From a bacterium (GTDB taxonomy: Bacteria; Patescibacteriota; Minisyncoccia; Moranbacterales; UBA2206), in the NCBI GenBank assembly GCA_021779205.1, contig JAJYBE010000020.1, positions 1 through 15,872 on the forward strand: DNA of 15,872 nucleotides, written 5' to 3'. Below are positions 5,911-13,290 of this stretch, in pieces (position 1 is the stretch's first letter; every line of letters starts with the position of its first letter). Under the pieces are notes generated by a model. That model ran no database searches. It saw only the letters and a program-made list of their open reading frames with translations, and was not told the origin of the DNA. The translations under genes and the position numbers were made by a program.

Positions 5911-7401
5911 CTAATACATTAAAACGGCCAGTGGCTCCATTTTCGCCACAACCTTTATGATTTTATTGTCTTCCATTCCCGCAATAACTTCATCAATATC
6001 TTTGTAATAGGCGCTATCTTGCATTATTACTCCACTTGATTTGGCATTATAAAGTTTGACATTTTTAGCTTTCATTTTTTGAAAAAGTGCTTCTTTTGTT
6101 GTCGCTTTATCTTCGGAAGGAATTTTTTTTCTGCCTGTTCCATGAGCGGAAGAAAAAAAAGTCGATTCGTTATTATCTGTGCCAACCGCCAAATAAGCAG
6201 GAGTACTCATTGAAGACGGAATAAAAGCCGGTTCTCCCGTTTGAGAAAAAATCGGATGGCCGTCCATTTTTTGAGGACCGAAAGCGCGGGATGCGTTATT
6301 TCTGTGTACCCAGACTTTTTTTCCAAAATGTTCCTCTTGATCGATAAAAACATGCGGCATATCATAAAGTAAATCTAGCTGGGGATCTTTGCTTAGTGTT
6401 TTTTCTATTGTCGCATAAAGATTATTTGTTAAAATCGTTCTGTTGGCAAATCCATGGTTAGCGGCGGCTCGATGGGCGGTAATGAATAGTTTCCCTTCCG
6501 GACTGTTTTGGTCATAGGCGATATATTCCGATTTGTTTTTGTAGTCGTTAATTTTTTTTTCCAATGCTTGATGCGTTGCGGACTGGCTTGATTTGAAAGC
6601 TAGTTTTCCTAGTTTTAGGATAATTTGTTGACTCAGGTGTTCTTTCTTTTTGGGTGTGTAAAAGTAGGAAGCATATTGACCAAAAAGACCGGATCCGGTG
6701 TGCATAAGAAAAATATATTGACCAACATAAATTCCAAACTTTTTTGCTATAGCGGGATCTTTCAATTCGGTTATTTTCATTAAATCTAAAAAATGATTTC
6801 CCGCTGCGCCTAAAATTCCCAAACGGTATTTTCCAATATGTAAAAAAAGTTTTGGGATGGAATCAAGAATATCTTTTTCTGAAACATTTTCAGAAAAGTT
6901 TCCTGATTTGAAAGTGTTTTCTAGTTCATTTTTTGTTTTTGTATTAAAATATTGCATTACCGGCTCTATGCCTTTTCGACAAATATCCATAACTAAAGAT
7001 TGGGGGATTTTCGTCCCAACATAGGTTTTGGTGGGAATTTGTTTTATTAGCGCATTGAATAATTTATCGATATTCTCTGGCGCAAGATCAGCATCAGTCA
7101 GATTTGACTTTAAAAAACGCATTCCACAATTGGGTGCCGTATCGTTAATTTGCGGTAAGAAAAAATTTTCTGTGGCGATAACCGTGCCAGCTGGATTTTT
7201 CCTGCCTTTTTTACTGTGAACATCGGAAAGTGCGCTAAAATGATGGAATAGATAGCCGGATGAAGCAGTTTTCTCAATTTCTTCAAGCGTCGTATCATTG
7301 GGCATTAAATCATCCGATACGTGCAAAACGGCCGGAACTTGCATTGCGTTGGTTTGGAATTTTTTTTTGTGAGCGGAGAGTGTATTGATTTGATAAGGCA
7401 T
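5911..7401 (-). CDS. Divergent RtcB-family RNA ligase-like protein
   Basis: This is a 496-residue homologue of RtcB, the GTP- and Mn2+-dependent RNA 3'-phosphate/5'-OH ligase. Recognisable blocks in order (numbered from this start) are LSDVHSKKG (about 58-66), NCGMR with C92, GNHF with H203, HTGS with H234, H350 followed by V-W-V-H-R, IPSSMSTPAY, AHGTGR with H420 (equivalent to the guanylated His), and YYKDID with K467. From memory of the archaeal enzyme, the metal-binding Asp three residues before the Cys is Ala here (A89), with an Asp at 87 instead. HRKGAT has become HRNNAS, and HTGSRG has become HTGSGL. Activity may therefore be altered. The ATG at 7401 was preferred because upstream in-frame ATGs (7440, 7452) overlap the preceding gene and add unfamily-like residues. 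It is the last gene of the minus-strand glycan unit. Confidence 0.85.
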   Translation of the reverse strand: MPYQINTLSAHKKKFQTNAMQVPAVLHVSDDLMPNDTTLEEIEKTASSGYLFHHFSALSDVHSKKGRKNPAGTVIATENFFLPQINDTAPNCGMRFLKSNLTDADLAPENIDKLFNALIKQIPTKTYVGTKIPQSLVMDICRKGIEPVMQYFNTKTKNELENTFKSGNFSENVSEKDILDSIPKLFLHIGKYRLGILGAAGNHFLDLMKITELKDPAIAKKFGIYVGQYIFLMHTGSGLFGQYASYFYTPKKKEHLSQQIILKLGKLAFKSSQSATHQALEKKINDYKNKSEYIAYDQNSPEGKLFITAHRAAANHGFANRTILTNNLYATIEKTLSKDPQLDLLYDMPHVFIDQEEHFGKKVWVHRNNASRAFGPQKMDGHPIFSQTGEPAFIPSSMSTPAYLAVGTDNNESTFFSSAHGTGRKKIPSEDKATTKEALFQKMKAKNVKLYNAKSSGVIMQDSAYYKDIDEVIAGMEDNKIIKVVAKMEPLAVLMY

Positions 7402-7414
7402 AATTTTTTTATGA

Positions 7415-8539
7415 TTAAGATTGGTTATAAATTTTTTCATATTTTTCGGCAACTTTTTTTATATCAAAGTGTTCTAAGCAAAATTTCCTTCCTTCGATGC
7501 CAATTTCTTTCCTTTTCTGTTTATTGGCATAGAGTTCGAGGATAGCCGAAGAAAGCTCTGAAACGGAATCTCTTTTTATGATAAGCGAATTTTTTTTATT
7601 TGTGAATTCTTTTAAAATCGGCAAATCAGAAAGGATGAGTGGTTTTTCGCAGGCCATTGCTTCAATTGCCGCCAGAGGAACATCAAATTTTCCATACATA
7701 TTCTGGACGGGAAAAAGACTGATATCACAAAGATTATAAATATCGGACATCTGAAATTTTCCGTTATCATGGAAAGAAACTCTATTAAATAGGCCATTTT
7801 TTTTTAATTGAGAAACAACCAGTTCTTTCTTTTGCGCATCCCTTTCATTTTTTACTCGTACAGCCAGAGAAAGCTTGATATCGGAATGTTTTTTGGCAAG
7901 TGCGATAAAACTCTCAATAACATTATCAATTGCGCCAAGTCGGGTGTATTCTCCGGTAAAATTAAGCACGAAATCATTAGGGGAAAAATTGTAATTTTTT
8001 CGTAATGCGGTGGCATTCTCTTGTTTTTTATATTTATCCAAATCTATTCCGGGATAAATTCTAGTTACATTTTGAATTCCCATCATGTCGAGTTTGTGTC
8101 GGGCATAATCTGAATAGGTAACAATTAAATCGGAAAACATTAATTTTTTTATTTCTTCGTCGGAAAAAAGATCCTCCCGCAATGTCGCTATGGTTTGAAT
8201 CGATTTCGTTTTAGAATTTTTAATGAAGTTTTTAATAAAAAAAGTATTGAGCTTGGTCGGAGTAAAAAAATAATGCGCGATGTCAAAGGCCTTTTTATGT
8301 TTAATTTGAAACAGTAGTGCGCGTATTTTCTGGGAAAAAGCAAAATCATTTTGAGAAGCAGTATAAATGGACTCTTGAATGATTTGTTTTGGAAGCTCGG
8401 GAAGGATTCCTCGTGTCATAAGATGCAGTTCGAATTGATTGGATAGATTTAGATTTTTTGCCAGATAATAAGCAAAATTTTTCGAAGCCTCGTCCCATGG
8501 CGGAGCGATTGGTCGAGTAACGAGCAAAATTTTTTTCAT
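7415..8539 (-). CDS. GT4-family glycosyltransferase (GT-B fold)
   Basis: This 374-residue protein has the two-Rossmann-domain (GT-B) layout of family GT4, cytoplasmic enzymes that transfer a sugar from a nucleotide donor with retention of configuration. The N-terminal domain begins with a beta strand MKKILLVTRP. The linker between domains carries RIYPGIDLDKY (160-170), the usual P-x-G-x-D pattern. The second domain starts NFTGEYTRLG (193-202), and the donor-site helix reads FDVPLAAIEAMACEKPLI (285-302). The first Glu of the common E-x7-E motif is missing; E293 is the second. No membrane helix is visible. It lies 8 bases after the small membrane protein and 13 bases before the RtcB-like gene. 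The sugar specificity is unknown. Confidence 0.87.
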   Translation of the reverse strand: MKKILLVTRPIAPPWDEASKNFAYYLAKNLNLSNQFELHLMTRGILPELPKQIIQESIYTASQNDFAFSQKIRALLFQIKHKKAFDIAHYFFTPTKLNTFFIKNFIKNSKTKSIQTIATLREDLFSDEEIKKLMFSDLIVTYSDYARHKLDMMGIQNVTRIYPGIDLDKYKKQENATALRKNYNFSPNDFVLNFTGEYTRLGAIDNVIESFIALAKKHSDIKLSLAVRVKNERDAQKKELVVSQLKKNGLFNRVSFHDNGKFQMSDIYNLCDISLFPVQNMYGKFDVPLAAIEAMACEKPLILSDLPILKEFTNKKNSLIIKRDSVSELSSAILELYANKQKRKEIGIEGRKFCLEHFDIKKVAEKYEKIYNQS

Positions 8540-8547
8540 AGATACAT

Positions 8548-8907
8548 TTAAAATTTTTTATAAATTTCTTTTACGGAATTGTCTCCGGCTGTTACGCGAA
8601 CAAGCATTTTTTTGTTTGCAGTATCGGAAATTCCTAGCGGATTTATTTTTTCAATAGCGCCTTTTTTTACAGTCAATGTTCCTTCTCGAGTTTTATTTTT
8701 ATCTGCCAGGATTTCCCAGTGGAATTTTGTATTATCCGTATGGTTTTCAATACTAAAATTCAAAGATTGATCTTTGGGGCTATTGAAATAGAGAAACCAG
8801 ATGTTTTGCGCGTTGATATTTTTATTTTTTTCCTCAGTATAAGCAAGGAAAGAAAAACTAAGAACGGAAAGTAAAATAAATGTGGCAATAATAATTTTAT
8901 TTTGCAT
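8548..8907 (-). CDS. Small membrane-anchored protein, probably beta-rich outside the cell
   Basis: I do not recognise this 119-residue protein. It has one N-terminal hydrophobic helix (about residues 4-23) that could be an uncleaved anchor or a signal peptide; there is no lipobox Cys. The remaining ~95 residues alternate hydrophobic and polar positions (for example NFSIENHT, KFHWEILAD, GTLTVKKG, MLVRVTAG), as in an Ig-like or similar beta-sandwich. The pattern IENHTDNTKFHWEI recalls the extracytoplasmic beta domain found at the end of archaeal/bacterial DUF1616-type membrane proteins, but that resemblance is from memory and weak. It starts 9 bases after the GT-C-like gene, so it may be a separate accessory domain for that enzyme. 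Confidence 0.7.
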   Translation of the reverse strand: MQNKIIIATFILLSVLSFSFLAYTEEKNKNINAQNIWFLYFNSPKDQSLNFSIENHTDNTKFHWEILADKNKTREGTLTVKKGAIEKINPLGISDTANKKMLVRVTAGDNSVKEIYKKF

Positions 8908-8916
8908 AAATTTAGA

Positions 8917-10854
8917 TCAATTATTTTTATAAAAAACAGCAATATCATTGGCCGCATAAATTTGCCAAAAATCTTTTGATTTAAGAAACTGCGCTGAATC
9001 AAATTTCGGGTTTACTATTAAAAAATCTGTTTTTGTTCCCGTGAAACATTTTTTTGCTTCTGTCGTATTGGGAACGGAAATCATAAGATTGGTGCACTGT
9101 TCACGGGCTTTTGTCGTATCGTCATAGCGCTTAAAATAGCCACGAGAGAGAGGATAAGTATAGCCGTGCATAAAATAAAGTTTTATCCATGAATCAGCGG
9201 CAATATAATTATGATCTTTTAAAATAATATCGTTAATGGCGGTTTTTTGCGCTAAAAAGCTTGAAACATGATAGGTCTCAAGAACGGACATAATATTTTT
9301 ATTGGTGTTGAGTGTTGAGGAGTTTTGATGCAGGCCATTCATGCTGGAAAAGGTAAAAAGGAGCAGAAAAGTAATTAAAACAAAGTTTGGTTTGAGTAAT
9401 TGTTTTTTATTTTTAGAATCTTTTAGCAGTTCAAAGAGATACACAAAAGAGAAGCCGCTCAGTATGGAAAATGGGAATATGATGTAATCGGAAATGCGAT
9501 TAGACGGAATGTTGACATAAAACAATCCCGGTTCAATGGAAATCATCAATACTGCGATTGCCCAACTTATAATAAAAATGTTGTAATATTTTTTACGGTT
9601 GCGAGAGGCGATTAAAATTGCCAAACCGAAAAGACTGAAGGCCATTCTAATTTTTCCCGTGATGGCATTGGAAAGATCTGTCAAACTGACTCCCACTCTG
9701 GTTGATTTTGATGGCGTTCCAACAGCTGTTCCAATGGCTTTTGTATTAAGATATGTCGGCATATAAATAAAAAAAACAAAAACTATGCCCAAAAGCGCAA
9801 TTGCTAGCGGAGCCGGTTTTAGAAACATTTTTACCCAACTATTCAGGTGCGTTCCAATCTCTTTGAAATTAAAAAGTAGGAAAAATAAAACGGAAAAGAA
9901 AAATATAAAAATAAAAACAAAAGTACTAAGATGATGCGTATAGATCATACCAAGTGAAACAAATAGCGCAAAAGCCAGCATTGTCGAACTTTTTTCTGTT
10001 AAGGCGCGCAGAAAAAAATAGATAGTAAGCGGTATGAAAAAATTACCGATAGTATTTCCAATTACTCCGCCACTGACGAATTTTGCTTGCGGAGAAGCTA
10101 GTGCATATAGCGGACCGATAAAAAACAAAGTGGCAATGGCAATGCTATTGGCTTGAGAATATTCTTTAAAAATTAATCTTGTAAGAAAAAATAATGTTAA
10201 AATTCCCATCATATGAATCAAAAGAAGAATAAGCGCGGGAAAATAAGAAATAAAATCAATTTTTGAAATTAAATTAACAGCTGAAAAAATCAAATGTTCT
10301 CCGATAATAAAATCGGCAATCGGTGTCGGCGCGGTAATGGCATTTGTTTTTATATCGATATCATTTTTGGCGTAAACAGGAATTTTTCCGGTTATTGCGA
10401 CAGTTTTTGCCCAATACATATGATGTCCAAGATCTGTTGTCGAAGGCAAAATAGTGTCTTTCAGATAAATAGTTTTGATAAAAAAAGTTAGAATTAAAAG
10501 TAAAATAATTGCAATAAATTGCATTTTGGAAAATTCAGGAAAAACAAGTATTTTTTCGTTTGAAATGATTTTTTTATGTTGCCGAAAAAAGAAAATTCCT
10601 CCACAAATAAAAGCGAATAGCATAATTGAAATAACAACGTTAAGGCCATTTATGGGAACAGCTATCCTGCCGATTAGAAGCATGATAAAGGTGGTTAAAA
10701 TAAGGCCGGAACCGAAAGAAATAAAAAAAGCTTCCAATTTTGAAAATGGCCATTTTCTTCCAAACGTGGCAAAAAGCAATGAATAGCCGGGAATAAAAAA
10801 TACCAAAACTATGGCTAAATAAAATAATAATTGCGATTGGATGAGATTTAACAT
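8917..10854 (-). CDS. Large polytopic membrane protein, probable GT-C glycosyltransferase
   Basis: This is a 645-residue protein with roughly a dozen hydrophobic helices. It opens with FFIPGYSLL (19-27), an N-terminal motif common in uncharacterised polytopic envelope proteins. After about the fourth helix comes the loop TTDLGHHMYWAKTVAITGKI (139-158), with D141, H144 and H145. An acidic residue early in an outer loop followed by a large sequence of helices is the layout of GT-C enzymes, which use lipid-linked sugars. This placement makes E186 (GEHL) a second candidate functional residue. The last ~120 residues are soluble and probably extracytoplasmic, with two Cys (CTNL and KKCF). The gene overlaps the upstream GT4 gene by 7 bases (ATGTTAA carries both its start and the other's stop), which suggests translational coupling. 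A transporter-like role is not excluded. Confidence 0.72.
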   Translation of the reverse strand: MLNLIQSQLLFYLAIVLVFFIPGYSLLFATFGRKWPFSKLEAFFISFGSGLILTTFIMLLIGRIAVPINGLNVVISIMLFAFICGGIFFFRQHKKIISNEKILVFPEFSKMQFIAIILLLILTFFIKTIYLKDTILPSTTDLGHHMYWAKTVAITGKIPVYAKNDIDIKTNAITAPTPIADFIIGEHLIFSAVNLISKIDFISYFPALILLLIHMMGILTLFFLTRLIFKEYSQANSIAIATLFFIGPLYALASPQAKFVSGGVIGNTIGNFFIPLTIYFFLRALTEKSSTMLAFALFVSLGMIYTHHLSTFVFIFIFFFSVLFFLLFNFKEIGTHLNSWVKMFLKPAPLAIALLGIVFVFFIYMPTYLNTKAIGTAVGTPSKSTRVGVSLTDLSNAITGKIRMAFSLFGLAILIASRNRKKYYNIFIISWAIAVLMISIEPGLFYVNIPSNRISDYIIFPFSILSGFSFVYLFELLKDSKNKKQLLKPNFVLITFLLLFTFSSMNGLHQNSSTLNTNKNIMSVLETYHVSSFLAQKTAINDIILKDHNYIAADSWIKLYFMHGYTYPLSRGYFKRYDDTTKAREQCTNLMISVPNTTEAKKCFTGTKTDFLIVNPKFDSAQFLKSKDFWQIYAANDIAVFYKNN

Positions 10855-11933
10855 AGAGTTTTTTTAATTTCTTCAATGTATTTTTGGGAAATTTTTTCCC
10901 AAGCGAAATTATCACGAACAAATTCACAGGCTTTTTTTCCAAATTCAATTCTAAAATTATTATCGCTTAAAAGCAAGTTGATTTTTTCTATCCAAGCGGT
11001 GCTGTTTCTTGATTCGACAAGAAAGCCGTTTTTGCCATCTTTAATTGCATCTTTCAAGCCTTCCAGATCCGAGGCAATAACAGTTAGATTGCAAGAAGCG
11101 GCTTCAATCACAACTATGCCAAAGCCTTCCATTGTTCCGGTAACTTTAACGTTAGGTTTGACATATAAATCAGCCGTATTATATAGAATTTTAAGTTCCT
11201 TCTCGCTTACGCGTCCAAGAAGCCTGACTTTTTGAGCTATGTTTTTTTTTGCAATAATTTTTTCGATTTCCTTTCTTTTTTCTCCATCTCCGGCGATTAA
11301 ATATAAAATATCGTCATTTAGGCTTGGCACAACATTTTCACAAAACCAGTCAACGCCTTTGTGCGCGACAAGTCTTCCGGTAGTGAGAATTATTTTTTTC
11401 CCCACTAATTTTTCATTAAGTATTTTTTCTAAATCTTTTCTTGAATATTTTTTGATAAATTTTTCTATATCCACTCCATTGGGGATGAATACGAATTTTT
11501 TTGCGTCAAGACCTCTTTTTGTGCCGGCAGAAACAGTTTCATTGCCGACAGCGATTAGCTTATCCATTTTTTTCAGAAAGAAGCCGAGCCAAAATTTTTG
11601 ATAGAAAAAATTTTTATAAGTTAAATCCAGCCCGTGGACAACGCAAATAACCGGTTTTTTATGAAATATTTTCACTATCCAGCCGATAATTCCCAAAACG
11701 CCATCCCCCAAAAGCAACGCATCGTATTTTTTTGGCATAAAAAGTGTTTTGATTGTGGCGTAAGGAAGAAAAAACGGTAAATATTTTTTGCCTTTTCTAT
11801 TGACAATTATTTTTGTTTCGGTGATTTTTGGCAACCAAATGGAAAGTTCATAATTTTGGTTTTCCAATCCGCCTATTATTGGCGGATAAGCACGAGAAAT
11901 AAATAATAGGCGCGGATTTTCAGAAATATCCAT
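10848..11933 (-). CDS. GT4-family glycosyltransferase (GT-B fold)
   Basis: This is a 361-residue GT4 enzyme and a very typical one. The N-terminal domain has FISRAYPPIIGGLENQ (11-26) with the glycine pair near the acceptor side, and H100 in VVHGLDLTY. The interdomain segment is FIPNGVDIEKF (149-159). The second domain begins TTGRLVAHKGVDW (184-196), a standard donor-phosphate motif, and carries the E-x7-E pair in EGFGIVVIE (E269, E277). These support transfer from a nucleotide sugar in the cytoplasm, probably onto a lipid-linked acceptor given the neighbours. It lies 13 bases after the GT2 gene, and its stop overlaps the start of the GT-C-like gene. The sugar cannot be predicted. Confidence 0.93.
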   Translation of the reverse strand: MDISENPRLLFISRAYPPIIGGLENQNYELSIWLPKITETKIIVNRKGKKYLPFFLPYATIKTLFMPKKYDALLLGDGVLGIIGWIVKIFHKKPVICVVHGLDLTYKNFFYQKFWLGFFLKKMDKLIAVGNETVSAGTKRGLDAKKFVFIPNGVDIEKFIKKYSRKDLEKILNEKLVGKKIILTTGRLVAHKGVDWFCENVVPSLNDDILYLIAGDGEKRKEIEKIIAKKNIAQKVRLLGRVSEKELKILYNTADLYVKPNVKVTGTMEGFGIVVIEAASCNLTVIASDLEGLKDAIKDGKNGFLVESRNSTAWIEKINLLLSDNNFRIEFGKKACEFVRDNFAWEKISQKYIEEIKKTLC

Positions 11934-11946
11934 AAATTAAAATTAA

Positions 11947-12930
11947 CTATTTTTTATAGCGTTCTTTTTTTATGAGGTACATTTCTTCTTCATTTAAGTT
12001 GCGATTGGTTTTGATCATATCGGCGATTAAAGCAAAAATCAGCAGTTGCGAGCCGATAAAAAGCAGTCCGGCGGAAAGAAATAAGTAGTTGCGATAAACC
12101 GTGATTTGAAATGTTTCCAAATAATGAAAAAGAAAAATCAAAAAAATTAAAATGGAAAGAAAAACCGAAAATAATCCCGGCACGCCGAAGAATTTCATCG
12201 GTCGAACATCGCGAACGGCTTTGAGGATTATTTTTGCGGAATTTCCAACGAATTTCCAAATTGATTTTACAATGCGGCTTTCTCTGTTGTTAAAATAAAG
12301 CACTTTAACTGGTATCCATTTTAATTTTAAATTTTTACCAATTGCGTCAATGATTGTTTCTTGCGTATAAGTGAAATTGACATTAGTAACATTTAATCGA
12401 AACATTGCTTCACGGCTATGAGCGCGAAAACCGCAAGTTAAATCATCAATCGGATAGTTCAAAAAAAATCCAATCAGCTTGGCTGCAAAACGATTAAGAT
12501 AATATTTTATTTTTGGCATATTTTTTGCCTCATGTTTGCCAAAGCGGTTGGCAATTACAATATCGCATTCTCCGGTAAGAATGGGAGTAAGCAATTTGGG
12601 AATGTCATCCGGATTAAATTGTCCATCTGCATCAATATTGACCATAAAATCGGCGCCATTTTCCAGTGAACTTTCTATGGCACGCTTAAAGGAATAGGCA
12701 AGCCGACGATTGGGTTTGTAGGAAATTAACAAATCCGCTCCGGCTTCGTTGGCGAATTTAGCGGTATTATCGCTTGATCCGTCATCGACTACTTGAATTA
12801 GTTTTTTTGTTATTTTTTTACCCCCTTCTTTAATATAAAAGTCGTTTAAAAAACTAGCTTTAATTTTTGTAATAGTTTCTTTGATTTTTGCTTCTTCATT
12901 ATATGCGGGAATGTTGACAATTAATTTCAT
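11947..12930 (-). CDS. GT2-family glycosyltransferase, polyprenyl-phosphate sugar synthase type
   Basis: This 327-residue protein has a GT-A domain of family GT2 followed by two transmembrane helices. Visible motifs are IPAYNEE (7-13), VVDDGSSDNT (47-56), the metal-binding D-x-D in NIDADGQF (D100, D102), DDLTCGFRAHSRE (162-174), and acceptor-side YTQETIID (188-195) with ESRI (217-220). The hydrophobic segments at about 249-269 and 282-304 match the C-terminal membrane anchors of DPM1/GtrB-like enzymes, which charge a polyprenyl phosphate with one sugar on the inner face. Such products are the donors used by GT-C enzymes, and one or more GT-C-like proteins are encoded nearby (4237-5904 and 8917-10854), so a donor-supply role is a reasonable inference. 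It is the second gene of the minus-strand unit, 5 bases after the small Cys protein. Confidence 0.92.
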   Translation of the reverse strand: MKLIVNIPAYNEEAKIKETITKIKASFLNDFYIKEGGKKITKKLIQVVDDGSSDNTAKFANEAGADLLISYKPNRRLAYSFKRAIESSLENGADFMVNIDADGQFNPDDIPKLLTPILTGECDIVIANRFGKHEAKNMPKIKYYLNRFAAKLIGFFLNYPIDDLTCGFRAHSREAMFRLNVTNVNFTYTQETIIDAIGKNLKLKWIPVKVLYFNNRESRIVKSIWKFVGNSAKIILKAVRDVRPMKFFGVPGLFSVFLSILIFLIFLFHYLETFQITVYRNYLFLSAGLLFIGSQLLIFALIADMIKTNRNLNEEEMYLIKKERYKK

Positions 12931-12935
12931 GGATT

Positions 12936-13166
12936 TTATTTTTTCTTAATGATTAGTTTTGGGTCAGCGCAATTAAAATTACACTTGGCATTGTCAATGC
13001 CATTATGGATGATGTTATTTTTACATTCATCAAGTTTTTTTTGACATTCAATTTTGCTGGTATTGAAATAATCTCTATTTATTTCATAGCCAAAATAACC
13101 AAGTATAAAATAGGCGACAACAGCAACTCCGCAAATCCAAATGATTAATTTTATAAGTGAAAACAT
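12936..13166 (-). CDS. Small single-helix membrane protein with four exterior Cys
   Basis: I do not recognise a named family for this 76-residue protein. It has one transmembrane helix (about residues 5-25) near the N terminus and a ~50-residue polar tail. The tail has four Cys in the pattern IECQKKLDEC (C-x6-C) and AKCNFNCADPKL (C-x3-C), which could form two disulfides if outside the cell or a metal site if inside. It ends in the basic run IIKKK. The composition and regular Cys spacing argue for a real gene, as do the A/T leader with an ATG and the position 5 bases before the GT2 gene at the head of the minus-strand unit. The function is unknown; a structural or accessory part in envelope assembly is only a guess. 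Confidence 0.72.
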   Translation of the reverse strand: MFSLIKLIIWICGVAVVAYFILGYFGYEINRDYFNTSKIECQKKLDECKNNIIHNGIDNAKCNFNCADPKLIIKKK

Positions 13167-13290
13167 TTTTTTACTTTATTTGGAGCTTATCAATAACCAT
13201 ATATAGCATAGCGCAAAGTTGACCTTTCGTAAAGCGCGGGATTTCAATATTTGTTTTGCTCCAATCTTTAAAAAATGTTAAACTGCAATT
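13167..13290. promoter_or_regulatory. Divergent intergenic region with candidate promoters
   Basis: This 124-base region lies between the minus-strand seven-gene unit and the plus-strand GT4 gene, so it should hold promoters for both. On the minus strand, TTTACG (13233-13228) is 17 bases upstream of TATGCT (13210-13205), which overlaps a TATATA tract. Each box matches four of six consensus positions. On the plus strand, TTGACC (13219-13224) is 18 bases before TTCAAT (13243-13248), and TTGCTC (13256-13261) is 17 bases before TAAACT (13279-13284); the latter would give an almost leaderless transcript. None is strong. A short palindrome CTTTCGTAAAG (13224-13234) overlaps the candidate -35 boxes and could be an operator or chance. 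Confidence 0.35.

Noticed and set aside
5931..5949. GTGGC/GCCAC inverted repeat with a 9-base loop near the convergent gene ends, as a possible terminator.
   Set aside because: The stem is only five base pairs, the loop is long, no T tract follows on either strand, and it lies inside the RtcB-like coding sequence.
6552..6560. Run of nine T (nine A in the coding strand) inside the RtcB-like gene as a frameshift or slippage site.
   Set aside because: Recognisable RtcB motifs on both sides lie in the same frame, and similar runs occur throughout this A/T-rich window.
7402..7452. Longer RtcB-like N terminus starting at 7452 or 7440.
   Set aside because: It would overlap the preceding GT4 gene by up to 38 bases while other genes here are only just spaced or overlap by 4-7, and the added residues show no family similarity.
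8579..8770. Plus-strand open frame opposite the small anchored protein.
   Set aside because: It is a mirror frame of an A/T-rich gene; the minus-strand frame has a sensible helix, spacing and operon position.
10294..10786. Plus-strand open frames inside the large GT-C-like gene.
   Set aside because: They are antisense shadows with Lys/Ile-rich composition and no recognisable motif, while the minus frame is a coherent polytopic protein.
13167..13290. A small RNA, tRNA or riboswitch in the divergent intergenic region.
   Set aside because: No cloverleaf or extended conserved stem could be drawn; only short weak inverted repeats are present.
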